This document shows positions 13,201 through 24,312 of a stretch of DNA of 64,000 nucleotides, one piece after another; position 1 is the stretch's first letter; every line of letters starts with the position of its first letter. A program made the translations under genes and the position numbers. The notes beneath the pieces are model-generated. The model made no database searches and had not been told where the DNA came from. It saw only the letters and a program-made list of their open reading frames with translations. The stretch is from Cryptomeria japonica (Eukaryota; Streptophyta; Pinopsida; Cupressales; Cupressaceae), in contig NC_081414.1 of the NCBI RefSeq assembly GCF_030272615.1, forward strand, positions 234,893,233-234,957,232. Reading direction: 5' to 3'.

Positions 13201-14323
13201 GGATGTGTGGGTCCACATGAGGCTTGGATGGGCCGGAGGTTCGGATTAGGTTGCCAGGGTAACCCAGTGTATGGGGCCGGAACCTATGAAGACCTGCCAT
13301 GGTAACCATACCAGGTTGTGTGATGACACTTGTCCCTACGTTCGCTAGTGTGTGGTTGCATTGTCTTGATAGGAGCACGTTTGTGGGTCATCCTATTGTT
13401 TATGCCCTTGTGAGTACCGGTTTCATGTTAGACCTTGGGTTGCGATGACTCAGTTTTGTGGATGCTCCAGTGGACCCTTGTGTTAGCTTCGATTATGTTC
13501 AGCTGGATCCTTTCCTTTTCAGGGATCGTTTATGTATTTATTGACCAATATGGTCGTTTGTATATTGGTTATGTTTCGCCTTGATGGAAGGATTGTAAAT
13601 AATGAGTACCTTATGTATTATGAACTTATTTAATTATCAGAGGGGTCTTGTAGTTGAGCAGACCCAGAGATGTAGCCCTTTAGGGGTGAACTCTGAGATC
13701 ATCTTGGTGTTATGTGATGCTTTTATTCTTATGTTTCATGTTTAGTGTTAGCATGTATGAATGACATTTTGATAGAATGTATAAGTGGATAAGATGAAAT
13801 TAATTTTAAATGCATGTATGCAGTCCTCTCTTAGATGCAGTAAATTGGATCATGAATGAATGTAGCTTAGTATAATGGAATATATTCAGTTGTTGTTAAG
13901 GAAATTAAGTATGCATGGAAAGATCTCATAAGTTATGATGAAATTCTTGTGTTAGAATATTAGATGCATGGCTTAAATTTTAATGAAAAGTTTGAACGAA
14001 GGGTATAGATAAATCTTAATGGATGAACCTTATTTTGTGATTTATATTTTCATCTATGTGAAAGAAATTATCCTTGTTTAAGAATTATCTTGTTATAAGA
14101 TAATCGGCTTATTGGATTTATAAGTGTGAGTTAAGTTAAATGTGTAATTAAGTAATCACGTTGGGAAACCCTTTAGGTGTTAGTTGATGTCTTCTGCTAT
14201 GTAATCTGAATCTTTGATATCTTGTCATATCTTAATGTTGTGTAACTTAAAAAAAAAAAATTATTGCACTCTATTCTTGTGTTATGGCTTAATCCCTTCG
14301 GGGTTTCCTGGTGGGGCATTATA
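10269..14323 (+). repeat. 5' LTR, 4055 bases
   Basis: Bounded by TGTAGT at the left and ATTATA at the right; the equivalent 3' LTR end reads ATTACA. The right 914 bases are repeated at 16898-17811 with a constant offset of 3488 bases and differences of a few percent by eye. It contains the GC-rich island at about 11700-11905 and long AT-rich stretches. Short frames inside it show no known motif. Confidence 0.8.
11700..11905 (+). other. GC-rich island inside the LTR
   Basis: About 205 bases with strong G+C richness (many CCGCC, GCGGG and CCCGCGG runs) lie between A/T homopolymer-rich sequence on both sides (TTTAAAAAA and GTTTAAAAAAAAATG). A plus-strand frame, 11671-11913, crosses it, but the peptide is Gly/Pro/Arg-rich with no motif, so I consider it non-coding. 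It could be a CpG-rich regulatory part of the LTR or a captured fragment. Confidence 0.75.
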
Positions 14324-14325
14324 TT

Positions 14326-14339
14326 TGGTATCAGAGCCC
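14326..14339 (+). other. Primer binding site, initiator tRNA-Met
   Basis: TGGTATCAGAGCCC begins two bases after the 5' LTR end. TGGTATCAGAGC is the well-known plant retrotransposon primer site complementary to the 3' end of initiator tRNA-Met. It fixes the LTR boundary and the plus orientation of the element. Confidence 0.9.
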
Positions 14340-16897
14340 ATGTTTCAAACACTGGGATCTCTAGTGTCGCTTGTGCCCTTAGTTGGTGTGAGGTGTATTG
14401 ACCTTATGTGCATGCTTGTCCTCCTTTTTGTATGTGAGTAATTGAGCAGACCTTAACTTGTGTGTAAGGTGTGTGTTCACAGCTTGTTTTCCACCTTCTT
14501 GATGTTGGTGCTTTGGAGTGATTATAGCTGCTTTGTTGCTTATTGATGTCTTGGTCTACGATTACTCATATTCTGAAAGAGAGTCGTATGTACCTTCCTT
14601 ATTGGGTGTTGTACTCTTTAGACTAATCCATTTGGGTTGGTCAGTGCTTGTCTTGAATATGAAAGTGCGAATTGTGCTTGTTTAAGATTATGATCTAGCT
14701 TAGTGTTGTCCACTTGAAGGAATAGTATGGCAAATATTGAATGCTTATTTTGTAGCAATTTGAATGATTATGACCATTCCTCTCTCTCTCTAGAAATTAA
14801 AAATGTTTGGGATATGTGTAATTATCTCTTATATGAGGCTTCTTTTTGCAAGAGAAAGGTGTGACTTCTTGAACCCTTGTGTGAACCCTATGATGCTTTT
14901 GTGTTTTTAGATTATAAAAAGGGCTATGGGTTTAAAAGTTCATTTTGGTTATTAGGAGAAAACTGTATGTTTACATTAAATAATTCTCCATGTGTAAGGT
15001 AGGAGTAACATAATTAAATTCTATTTTGAGTGAGGTGCATTAATATGCGAATAGTTGTTATGTGAAACTACTTTGTTTGTAAAAAGAAGTAATAAAGGGA
15101 GCATGTTATAGTAGCTTCGAGAGTGTATTAATGTATTCCACGAAAGATTGTTTTATGTGTTTCATTAAACCAATTTGATTGAAGATTTATTTTAGCAATG
15201 CTCCATTGAACTTGCTTTTGGGTATATGTAATTGCCTTATTATGTTTGGAAAGTGCAAATGAAAAGCTTGTTTGATGTGCATGCATTAATATGTATTATT
15301 TTGTTGATAGCTCCTCGCTTACCTTCTGATCGTAATTTGATTTTAATGATAGGTTGCAAAATTATGACATGTGTCTGTATTGCATTAAGAATAAGTGAGT
15401 GTTCTCAAGAGGTCTGGTATTATCGAAAAGATTGCCTGTTTTGATCTCTGTTGTTTTGAAAACTAGAACATTCTGTCGCAACCATAATAATTGGAAATGT
15501 CATGTTAGTTCGATTGATATCCTTCTTAAAATGGTAGCAAAATGAAAACCGTGCAATTAAATGATAGACTTATAGTGAGAAATTTTATATTGTAGTGTGA
15601 CCTTGTTAATCTTGTGTCTATGTAGGAAATAGTTTGGTTATCAAACTCTCTTTCCCTTCTCGTTGACTATATTATAAGATTTTTAGAAATGGTATTAAAG
15701 AATGCATTGATTTAAATAGAATGTTTATTAAGCATGTGAATACAGATGCTTAGTGAAATTTGAGAAAGATATAGGAATGATGTTATTTCCTTATGTAATT
15801 GTGAATTGTTAATAATTTCAGTACTTGTATCTAGAGTAAGCTTTATTCAGATATTCATGTGGGGAGCATAATTAAAATCTTCCTTGAGTAGATGATAGCG
15901 TATTGGAAAGTACTCCCCGTAAATGTGACTAAACCAGTATTCGTGTGTACTATAAGAAACCAGTGCTTATTATATGTGCCCATGGGTTGGTGAAGTAACA
16001 AACCATGGAGGATATGTTGCTTATGAGTATGGGAAACCATATAGTTTATGTGATGTTGCTTATTTGTTTCCCTACTAAGTACCAAACCTCGGGTTGTGGG
16101 TAATTCAGTATGTTAGGGGTAGTATTCGAAGTCACCATTCCTTGAATAGTATGGATTGGCATACGAGTAATGTCGACGCGAAGCGACTTTAGCTTCTCTA
16201 TTTCAAGGAATGATATAGTTATACTATAAAACTATATCAAAGGTGTACTCAATGTTTTCCCTTTTGATGAATCTATTTATAGGTTTATGTGTGGCAGCTT
16301 ATTGCTTTCCTTTATTTGAGCATTTTGATGGCATTCCTTGAGCATAGTGATGGTGTATTTTGGAGGATCCTTTGCCTTGTCTTCATGAAAGGTAGGTTTA
16401 TCCACATGAGCTTCCAGTTTGTATGTGTTGGTGGGCATGTGGGTAGACCTTAGTCATGTATACCTCTGGCTTACGACGAGTATCCTTATACATACGTCGC
16501 TATGCGGGACGTGACCTACGCGTGCTTGTTTTCACGAGGTACACTACCATGTGGGATATGTCCATTGCGTGTCTTCTCCGCTTGGGGTATGGCCATGCCG
16601 CGTGACGACGTGATGCGAGGTGATGTCGAGGTGCGCACCGCCATGCCATGTGGGTAGTGTGACTATGTTGCACCACATGATGAGCTACTGTGATAGCTAG
16701 ACGATTGTTCCTTCCTTCCTTGTTGGTGGGTAGATGCTAGTCACATAGTGATGTTATGTGCAGTTGTGATATTCTTTATATTTCTTTGGGGACCAACAAT
16801 TTATTTTACTTTGAATTTGAAGGTTTAGCTATGATCTTGTGATCTTTTGCATTCTTGATTTGGTGTTGCAAAATACGGATTATTTTCTTGCCTTATT
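14340..16897 (+). other. Non-coding interior of the LARD-like element
   Basis: No gag, protease, integrase or reverse-transcriptase motif was found in any frame. At about 16375, a phrase CTTGTCTTCATGAAAGG followed by CCACATGAG resembles 13187 in the 5' LTR, which suggests a more diverged part of the 3' LTR may begin before 16898. Confidence 0.6.
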
Positions 16898-17811
16898 GTG
16901 AGTACCAGTTTCATGTTAGACCTTGGGTTGCGATGACTCAGTTTTGTGGATGCTCCAGTGGACCCTTGTGTTAGCTTCGATTATGTTCAGCTGGATCCTT
17001 TCCTTTTCAGGGATCGTTTATGTATTTATTGACCAATGTGGTCGTTTGTATATTGTTTATGTTTCGCCTTGATGGCAAGATTGTAAATAATGAGTACCTT
17101 ATGTATTATGAACTTATTTAATTATCAGAGGGGTCTTGCAGTTGAGTAGACCCAGAGATGTAGACCTTTAGGGGTGAACTTTGAGATCATCTTGGTGTTA
17201 TGTGATGCTTTTATTCTTATGTTTCATGTTTAGTGTTAGCATGTATGAATGACATTTTGATAGAATGTATAAGTGGATAAGATGAAATTAATTTTAAATG
17301 CATGTATGTAGTCCTCTCTTAGATGCAGTAAATTGGATCATGAATGAATGTATCTTAGTATAATGAAATATATTTAGTTGTTGTTAAGGAAATTAAGTAT
17401 GCATGGAAAGATCTCATAAGTTATGATGAAATTCTTGTGTTAGAATATTAGATGCATGGCTTAAATTTTAATGAAAAGTTTGAACGAAGGGTATAGATAA
17501 ATCTTAATGGATGAACCTTATTTTGTGATTTATTTTTTCATCTATCTAAAAGAAATTATCCTTGTTTAAGAATTGTCTCGTTATAAGATAATCAGCTTAT
17601 TGGATTTATTAGTGTGAGTTAAGTTAAAGGTGTAATTAAGTAATCATGTTGGGAAACCCTTTAGGTGTTAGTTGATGTCTTCCACTATGTAATCTGAATC
17701 TTTGATATCTTGTTGTATCTTAATGTTGTGTAACTTTTAAAAAAAAAATTATTGCACTCTATTCTTGTGTTATGGCTTAATCCCTTCGGGGTTTCCTAGA
17801 GGGGCATTACA
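16898..17811 (+). repeat. Truncated 3' LTR
   Basis: Aligns with 13410-14323 base for base apart from scattered substitutions, for example ACCGG to ACCAG just inside the left edge. It lacks the first roughly 3.1 kb of the LTR, including the GC-rich island. It ends ATTACA followed by the duplication CTTGT. Confidence 0.88.
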
Positions 17812-17910
17812 CTTGTGCAACCCTACATGCAAAACTGTATATGCAAAATGACACTTGAAGTATCAATTGAAGTTACAAAATGCCACTATACTAGAAATGC
17901 ATAAAAATGA

Positions 17911-20900
17911 CTAAGTGTCTCGAAATTTGTCTTGCACATCATATTCTCCATTCTTCTTTAGGAAATCATCAAATTTTTGGAGAGCAGGTTGTCCTTTAGA
18001 GTCTTTTGGTTCATCAGTGTGTCCTGAGATAACTTGAGCTCATGCAATTGAATCTACCAAGATGGAGTAGTTTTCCTGGGACTTCTTCAAGATAGATCCC
18101 AGATTATCCAAGATAACTTGGATTTCTATCAATTTGTCAATTAATGAAAGAGTGAAATCTGCTCTCTCAACTTTTTCTTGGACAAGCAAACTAAATTCTT
18201 GTATGGCCAAATATAGGGGTAGCAACTTGTGATCTTGATCAAGTAAATCACAGGGAAGTTCATCAACCTTGTCAGTAATCCTTTTCACTGTCTTCTCACC
18301 TAAACTCTTTGCTTCCTCTACATCCTCAATTAGTTTCTCAAGAACTTCCATATGATGTTTTAGAAAATCCTTGTATTGAACATACATTTTCTTGGAATGA
18401 ATCACATCATTCTCAACCAAAACATCCAAAGAAAAATCCATGAGCTTTGACCAAGCATCAAAATTCTTTTCATGTGCAGTCATTTCCTATGAGAAGACAT
18501 CCAATGTTGTATCCAATTCAAATTTAACACTTTCCATATTGTTAATTAATTTGAAGGTTGAGCTCAAAAGGTGTGTTCCTTAACTAAGCATCATGTCCAT
18601 CCATTCACCTATTTCCCTACCTCATGAGGTAACCCGCTCAGATTGTTTTATGAATCTCTCATCAATTGATGAAGTCACTGGCTCAATTACTTCTTAAGGC
18701 TTTGTTATCTTAATTAACACAGTTGTGAGTTTATCCACCCGTGCTTTAAGATTATCTTTCTTGACCTTTTCTTAAATGTACCTTGCCACAAGAGTATCAA
18801 AATTTGATTGAGCATCTTCCAGTGTACCTTCATGGGTTTGTTTCCCAAGTTCAATCCTTTTTTATTACATATTTCTTTGATTGGAATTCATTTATATTTT
18901 TACAAGGAGGAGGCTCTACCACTTCTACATATTTTCTCTTAGCACTATCCACTCTAACCCTTGAAATAGTTTTGGCTTTCTTACGGTCTTTGGTTTGATA
19001 GACACTAGTTGACCCAAATAAAAGTCATCAAGAGAAATAGAATGTTTCTTTCTCTTGGGAGCGTTAGAGAGTAACCAAGGTGGAAAGATGGAGTCATCTT
19101 TAGTACCTATAACCAATGTTTCGGAATTAGTTACTTGGCCTTGAAAAATAGTGGTTACAATAGGAGTGGAAGTCATAACAGAGGATGGATTTTCTACAGT
19201 TGACACATTGGATAAGGGCTCCATATTTGACATAAATTTTTCAAATTCCTCAAACATGGTTGTAGACACTTTAGACAAATTTGGAAAAGTGGAAAACACA
19301 TTTTCAATGCTATCCCGAGGAGTATCCAAGATAGCTTCATTAGTAGCAGAAGAAATGATAATAGGAATGGTCATACTAAGAGTATTTGACACAAATAAAA
19401 TAGTAGACCCAAATGGAATGGATTCAAAATTAGGAGCAACTGAAAGATGACTTCATACCTAGGAATCATGCTCGTGTGTGTCTTAAAGTTTAGTGCCCTT
19501 TATAATCTCTAGTAAACCATCTTCATCAAATTATTCTTCTTGATCCTCATGATGTTGTTGCTCCTCTTCTAGTTGATCTACGTCAATAGGGTCATCATCA
19601 TGCTCCCCTTCTTCTTTTGGTTCTTGTCTTTCTCAAGTCTTGGGCACTTGAAGTAGAAGATTTTTCCTACTCCTTCCCTTTACTTGTTCCTATAGTGAAC
19701 TTGTATTTGGGAGATTTTCGAGAATAAATAGGATCTTGCCTATTCTTTATTCTTAGCTCCAACCTTCTTCCAATAGATCCAATAGTATCATCCTCTGATC
19801 TAGTGGTAAATGGCTTCAACTGGATACCATTCTATGTTAGCCAAAAAATTGTATTTGCAAGAATCCTTTGAAATCTAGTTCTTATGGAAACCACCTCCTT
19901 TTTAGACCATTGGATAAGAGGAAGAGGAGTAAATTAACAATCTTCCTGCTTTCATACACATGATCTAGGACATTACCATCATCGACGAAGTCAACAAAAA
20001 CATTTGCTAGGTTAAGATTTATTATTTGATCTTTGGTAAGGTGACAATAATCAAGTTTCCTGATATCTTCCTCAACCTTGCAATCTTCCCAGATATCCTC
20101 GATTTTGTGAACATGAATATAGCTCTTTTTCAAATTATTTTTCATACCTCTATAGGAAAATCACTTCTAGATTTGAATTTTTTCATAGTTACTATCCTCA
20201 TTTCATCTTCCATTTCTCTTGCCTTGAAAACTGAATTGATGGAGTACCTTCCAATAGATAGTGAAAATGTCAAACCTACTTTATGAGAGCATTATTTTTT
20301 CTCATGTACTACTACCATTTACCTTGCCAACTCCATCAAAACAATCTTGTCAGATGGATATCATGGGAGAGTGAAAGGTTGATCATCATAACATCATATT
20401 CTTAGATAAGTAAAGGTAAGAAACTACAAAAATATACATCCATACTCATTGATGACCTCCCAAGATTCATCAGATACTCTATTCTTTTCAATAACCTTGT
20501 CAAACATTCACATATAATAGCCAACAAAGACATCGTTAACTCTTCTAAAATAATGTAAACTTTCCTTAAGAGTTAACTAGGAATAATGTTTCCAAATTGA
20601 AACATGCAATCTGTCTCCATCTATAGACAAACCTACAAAATTCCTCATAGAAACAACAACATACACCAAATAGGATGTCATGTAAAATTTCAAAGTGGTA
20701 GGTACCTTAGTGATTTTTTTACACAAGACATCACTAATTTGCTTTCCTCGGAAGATCTTCCTATTGTTTTGTCTGATAATATGAATGTATTAATACATCC
20801 ACTCGTAATATGTATTGGAAGTAGGAAGCCCTTTTATCTTGCTGAGAAGAGTGATCAAATCATTCACTTCTTCCTTGAAATAACTTCAAGGAAAGGTCTT

Positions 20901-21365
20901 GGGACATTTAGCAATTGTAGGTCTGGGAGTCTTCAACCAATTATCATTAATGTTTCTCTTGCATTTATCTGAATATTTTCCATAATTGGTCTCAACAAAT
21001 TTTATAGCTATGTTTGCACATTGCCCTATACTTGGAAACTTGAACAAAGAATGAAAGAAAACATCAATCAACATGATCACCTTCTTTCCATTTGCATCCT
21101 TCACACTTTGATTTACAGGATCAAAATGAGTAGCCAATGCAAGCAAGAACTCTTGATTCTGAGCAGAAAAAGGAAATGTCGCAATAAAATGAATACTACT
21201 ATTGATGGTAGGTTCCACTATGTAGTAGTGTGGAAGATTCTCAACTCGCCTTAAGAACTCATCAATGTCCATGTGACCTATTTTAGTATCCCTGATGTTT
21301 GTAATTTTTGACACCATTGCAAATGGTGGAAAGACTATATAGGGGTCTTGCTTCTTGAACTTCAT
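17911..21365 (-). pseudogene. Decayed large protein of unknown function
   Basis: One minus-strand protein appears to run from ATG at 21363-21365 to TAG at 17911-17913, roughly 1,150 codons, now broken by many in-frame TGA, TAA and TAG codons and at least one frameshift near 20145. Open blocks are 20886-21365 (159 codons), 19882-20145, 18925-19392 and 18040-18483. Between the breaks the same frame still reads as plausible protein: after the stop at 20886 it continues with a segment ending in WMY before the next stop. The N-terminal block begins MKFKKQDPYIVFPP and includes DIDEFLRRVENLPHYY. The C-terminal block (18040-18483) is rich in Leu, Glu and Lys with heptad-like spacing and is probably coiled-coil. 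I do not recognise the family. It may be a multicopy retroelement-associated gene. Confidence 0.6.
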
Positions 21366-21547
21366 TGTCTTCTTTCCTAGAGATGGTTCTTACATATGTA
21401 AATAGTTTGAACTACAACAGAGTTCAAAAAGATCCTCTAGCATTAGATAAAATCATCATCATGAGAAACGCTCCAATTTTGAGAGATCTTCAACAATGGT
21501 ACATAAGATGCTCTTTATACTTAGAAAAGTTTTGATGTGTCAAGTGT

Positions 21548-21805
21548 AAATTGGTTCTACAGACCTGATTTGCACCTTGGATAAACTAGGGCAAATATGT
21601 AAATGCAAATCGGGTCTATAGACCCGATTTATGCCTACAATGAAAAGAGGTGCATATATTGTGTAAATCAGGTTTACGAACCTAATTCACACTCTCGAAA
21701 CAAAGTGACTTGATTCATGTGGTTCGGGTCCACAAACCCAAACTACACATGGGTAAACTTATGCTAAGGTGAAGTTCAGGTTTGTGCACTTGAACCACAC
21801 AAGGG
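21548..21805. repeat. Five tandem hairpin units, about 56 bases each
   Basis: Units start near 21548, 21607, 21665, 21721 and 21774. Each opens with an inverted repeat built on a GGGTC/GACCC or GGTTT/AACC arm pair. The second, 21607-21630, is a perfect 24-base palindrome: AAATCGGGTCTA followed at once by its exact reverse complement. The others are imperfect. The units lie just upstream of the minus-strand pseudogene start and just left of the aquaporin pseudogene. Confidence 0.75.
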
Positions 21806-21899
21806 AAGAACACCTTCTTATATTATAGAGGTTTTCAATCTTAGTTATATTTATAAAGTTATTCACTCTTTCTATTTTTACAACCACTTCTCTTTCATG

Positions 21900-22313
21900 A
21901 ATTAACTATCAATAATTCAACATACAATAGATCATATGTTATTACACAAACACAACCTTCTTAAATAACTATAAACTAACACTCTGAGTCGCAAACTTAA
22001 GGAAACTATTCAATCCACTTCCTTAATAATCTATTGAATTAATGAACCCTCTAGATTAGGGACTATGGAATAGTTCTTAGTGACAAAGACACTCTCGTAA
22101 ATAAAACCAATGAGGTTGCAACCAATGAGAGGACCAATCCAGAGAACCTAGTGTTTTTTCCAATCTCCACTATCCAATGTGAGACCAAATGAGTGAGAAG
22201 AATTCATGGAATCCCCTCAGAAGGCCCCTCTCACAATAATATTGGTAGCTACCACCAATCCTATACACAATGGTGCATTAGGCCCCACGCTTCCCTTTTT
22301 TGGATCCACTACA
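21900..22313 (-). pseudogene. Aquaporin (TIP) exon 3 pseudogene
   Basis: This stretch matches 29020-29400, the last exon and 3' flank of the intact aquaporin gene, in the same order and strand. Shared phrases include CAAACTTAAGGAA, GACAAAGACACTCTCGTA and CCAATCCTATACACA. Substitutions destroy the frame and several key residues. Homology stops inside the exon at a GGATCCACT phrase, where LTR sequence begins at 22314. Exons 1 and 2, both introns and the first roughly 100 bases of exon 3 are absent. The shared 3' flank argues for a genomic duplication rather than a retrocopy, although a fragment captured by the adjacent retroelement is also possible. Confidence 0.85.
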
Positions 22314-22792
22314 ATCTTGAATGCACAAACTTGACTTTACTTCTACTCCAATGCTTGATGAAAGACTAATTACTTGCTCACTTGAATTTGTTAGAATGTA
22401 ATTGAGATCTTGATTCTACTTCGTTAGGTTTCAAATGAAAGGGGTAGACCTCATTTTATACTTGACTGACCAAAAATTAGTTGAATTTCTAGAGTAGGCT
22501 GACACAAGGTCAAATTTCCTACTCACTTGAAGTGACCATTATGGGGACCCCAAATGGGTCCTAATTAGGAGGACCAAGCACCATGATCCTAAGCTAGGAA
22601 CAAGGCCACCAATGGCTTGGTCCTAAGAATCAAGACTCCAACATGAGGGGGATAAAGTGAAGGTGATGAAAATGTGAGGTTGATAGGTGGTGTGAGGATA
22701 ATTAGGACATACATCAATAATTGGATGTTGAAGGACCAAAGTGAGGTCTAATTGAAGATGAATCATATGTGGATATGATTTATGATGCTACA
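22314..22792 (-). repeat. Truncated 3' LTR of the gag-protease element
   Basis: On the minus strand it begins TGTAGCATC at 22792, directly after a purine-rich tract, and runs left to 22314, where aquaporin pseudogene sequence takes over. The part 22314-22760 aligns with 27310-27755. The other roughly 0.7 kb of the LTR, present at the right end of the element, is missing here. Confidence 0.65.
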
Positions 22793-22804
22793 TTTAGCCC
22801 CCAC
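22793..22804 (-). other. Polypurine tract
   Basis: The minus strand reads GTGGGGGCTAAA immediately before the TGTAGC start of the LTR. This is the expected site of plus-strand DNA priming. It overlaps a small hairpin, CCCACT-TT-AGTGGG, at 22799-22812. Confidence 0.6.
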
Positions 22805-23717
22805 TTTAGTGGGAGTATGGGACTAAGCATACTCACGGTAAGGTAAAAATTTGCATAAAAAAAATTCACCAAGATATCAAAGAGACAAGATACACCAAGC
22901 CCCCATGGACTTTAGGATCTTACTGCTCAAATATCAAGATAAAAAGGGACAACACATGAAAGGAAAGAGAGAGAGAGAGTATGATTGTATTGGCCTAGTA
23001 AGTTGTTCTTACTATGAATCATGAAAGAAAATGCCAAATTACAAAGCAAAAGGCTCAGTTTGAAAAGTAACTTTAGTATCAAAAACATGTCATGGTGTGT
23101 GAAAAAAGTGTAATATTGAGTAGAGTGTATGCCCCCTCATTAAAATGATTGCATACACCTTATTGGGAGAAATTTCTTTAAAGTAGCATGCATCCAAAAA
23201 GACAACCATATTACCACAATGAGATACCCCCTAGAAATGAAAAATCAAAGGATAATGGACACAAAACATATAGGAAAATGCACATAAGGGAACCACTAAC
23301 TCTGGGGTTAGTATGCTCTTATGATAAATAATGTATATCAAGAATATTTTTATTGAATTGAACTCGTCCCCAAAAGGTAGTGGAACTATAAACATAATGG
23401 AACAAGAGCACAATTATCTTTTGAATCAACATTGAAGAGACCAAAAAGAGATCTCAACACTTTGCATTGTCCTCAAGTAGGCAACACAAGGGACAACATA
23501 TAGAATAATTCAAATACAAATAGAAGAATTTCACAACAGATTCGGCCTCTTTATTACCTTTCCCCAATGGAGTAAGAAGGGTCATCTAAAGAGAGTTCCT
23601 AACATAATACAAAAAACATATTGAGCAACACATCATGAGGGAAGCACATTACGAACAAGCAAACACACAAAAGAGAATCTATGACAAAAATGAAGCTAGT
23701 AAAGCAAATCATCTACC
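22805..23717. other. Non-coding 3' part of the gag-protease element
   Basis: There is no pol motif in any frame and no gene seen. The region carries a short GA run near 22967-22980. Confidence 0.5.
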
Positions 23718-24312
23718 TCAATCTTGTTGAACATCATTTAGGGATGGTGGACAAGATGCAAGAGGAGCCACTTTGAGCAAAACGGATGGATCTACTACAA
23801 GTTCCAAACAAGGACCATTCTCTAATGATGAGTCACTTTGTTTGTTACTAGGAGCTAGGATTAATGCTTTTGAGAAATATGAAGATACCTCATGATTAAT
23901 ATCAACAAGTTCATAAATATCATCAGAATCATTAGAATCAACATTTTTAGAATAAACAACATTATCATCATCCATATCATCATCTAGATTAATAAAAAAT
24001 AAGATCTCTCATGTAGGAATAATATAAAAAGGTGACATCTAAGCACTTAGTACCAACCTCAATAGGAAGAGTGATAGAACCAATAGTAGGGAAAGAGAAG
24101 CCATCATACACCTTGACCATAGAAACATCTTTATCATAGGTAATTTGATGCAACTATAAGATATAAAGATATTCTTTGGTAATCACATTCACCATACAAA
24201 CTAGATCAATGAGTACCCCTAGTGAGAGTTTGTCTTTGATCTTCACAGTGATATATAATGGGCCATCAAGTGCAACAATAGTCTCATTAGGATCAAAATT
24301 AATGCATACATC
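23718..24312 (-). pseudogene. Retropepsin-like protease remnant with acidic tail
   Basis: Reading on from the gag remnant after a stop, the minus strand gives GVLIDLVCMVNVITKEY, which fits the aspartic protease active-site region of Ty3 elements. The Asp is present, but the following Gly of the usual Asp-Ser/Thr-Gly triad is not. After further stops comes an 85-codon Asp/Ser-rich tail (23718-23975) that ends the frame. The enzyme would have cleaved the gag polyprotein. It cannot be active now. Confidence 0.55.

Larger units (their letters stand above)
10269..17811 (+). mobile_element. LARD-like non-autonomous LTR retrotransposon
   Basis: The element starts TGTAGTACCCC and ends GGGGCATTACA, flanked by the perfect 5-base duplication CTTGT at 10264-10268 and 17812-17816. 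The ends are near-complementary (TGTAGTRCCCC against GGGGCATTACA), as usual for LTR ends. A primer site complementary to initiator tRNA-Met follows the 5' LTR. No gag or pol motif is visible anywhere inside. A 4.06 kb LTR plus a non-coding interior matches the LARD class, whose proteins come from another element in trans. The 3' LTR is truncated at its 5' side, so part of the interior and of that LTR has been deleted while the target duplication stayed intact. Confidence 0.82.

Noticed and set aside
21607-21630. MicroRNA precursor at the perfect palindrome
   Set aside because: No loop, too short and repeated in tandem; more like a repeat hairpin, though small RNAs remain possible.
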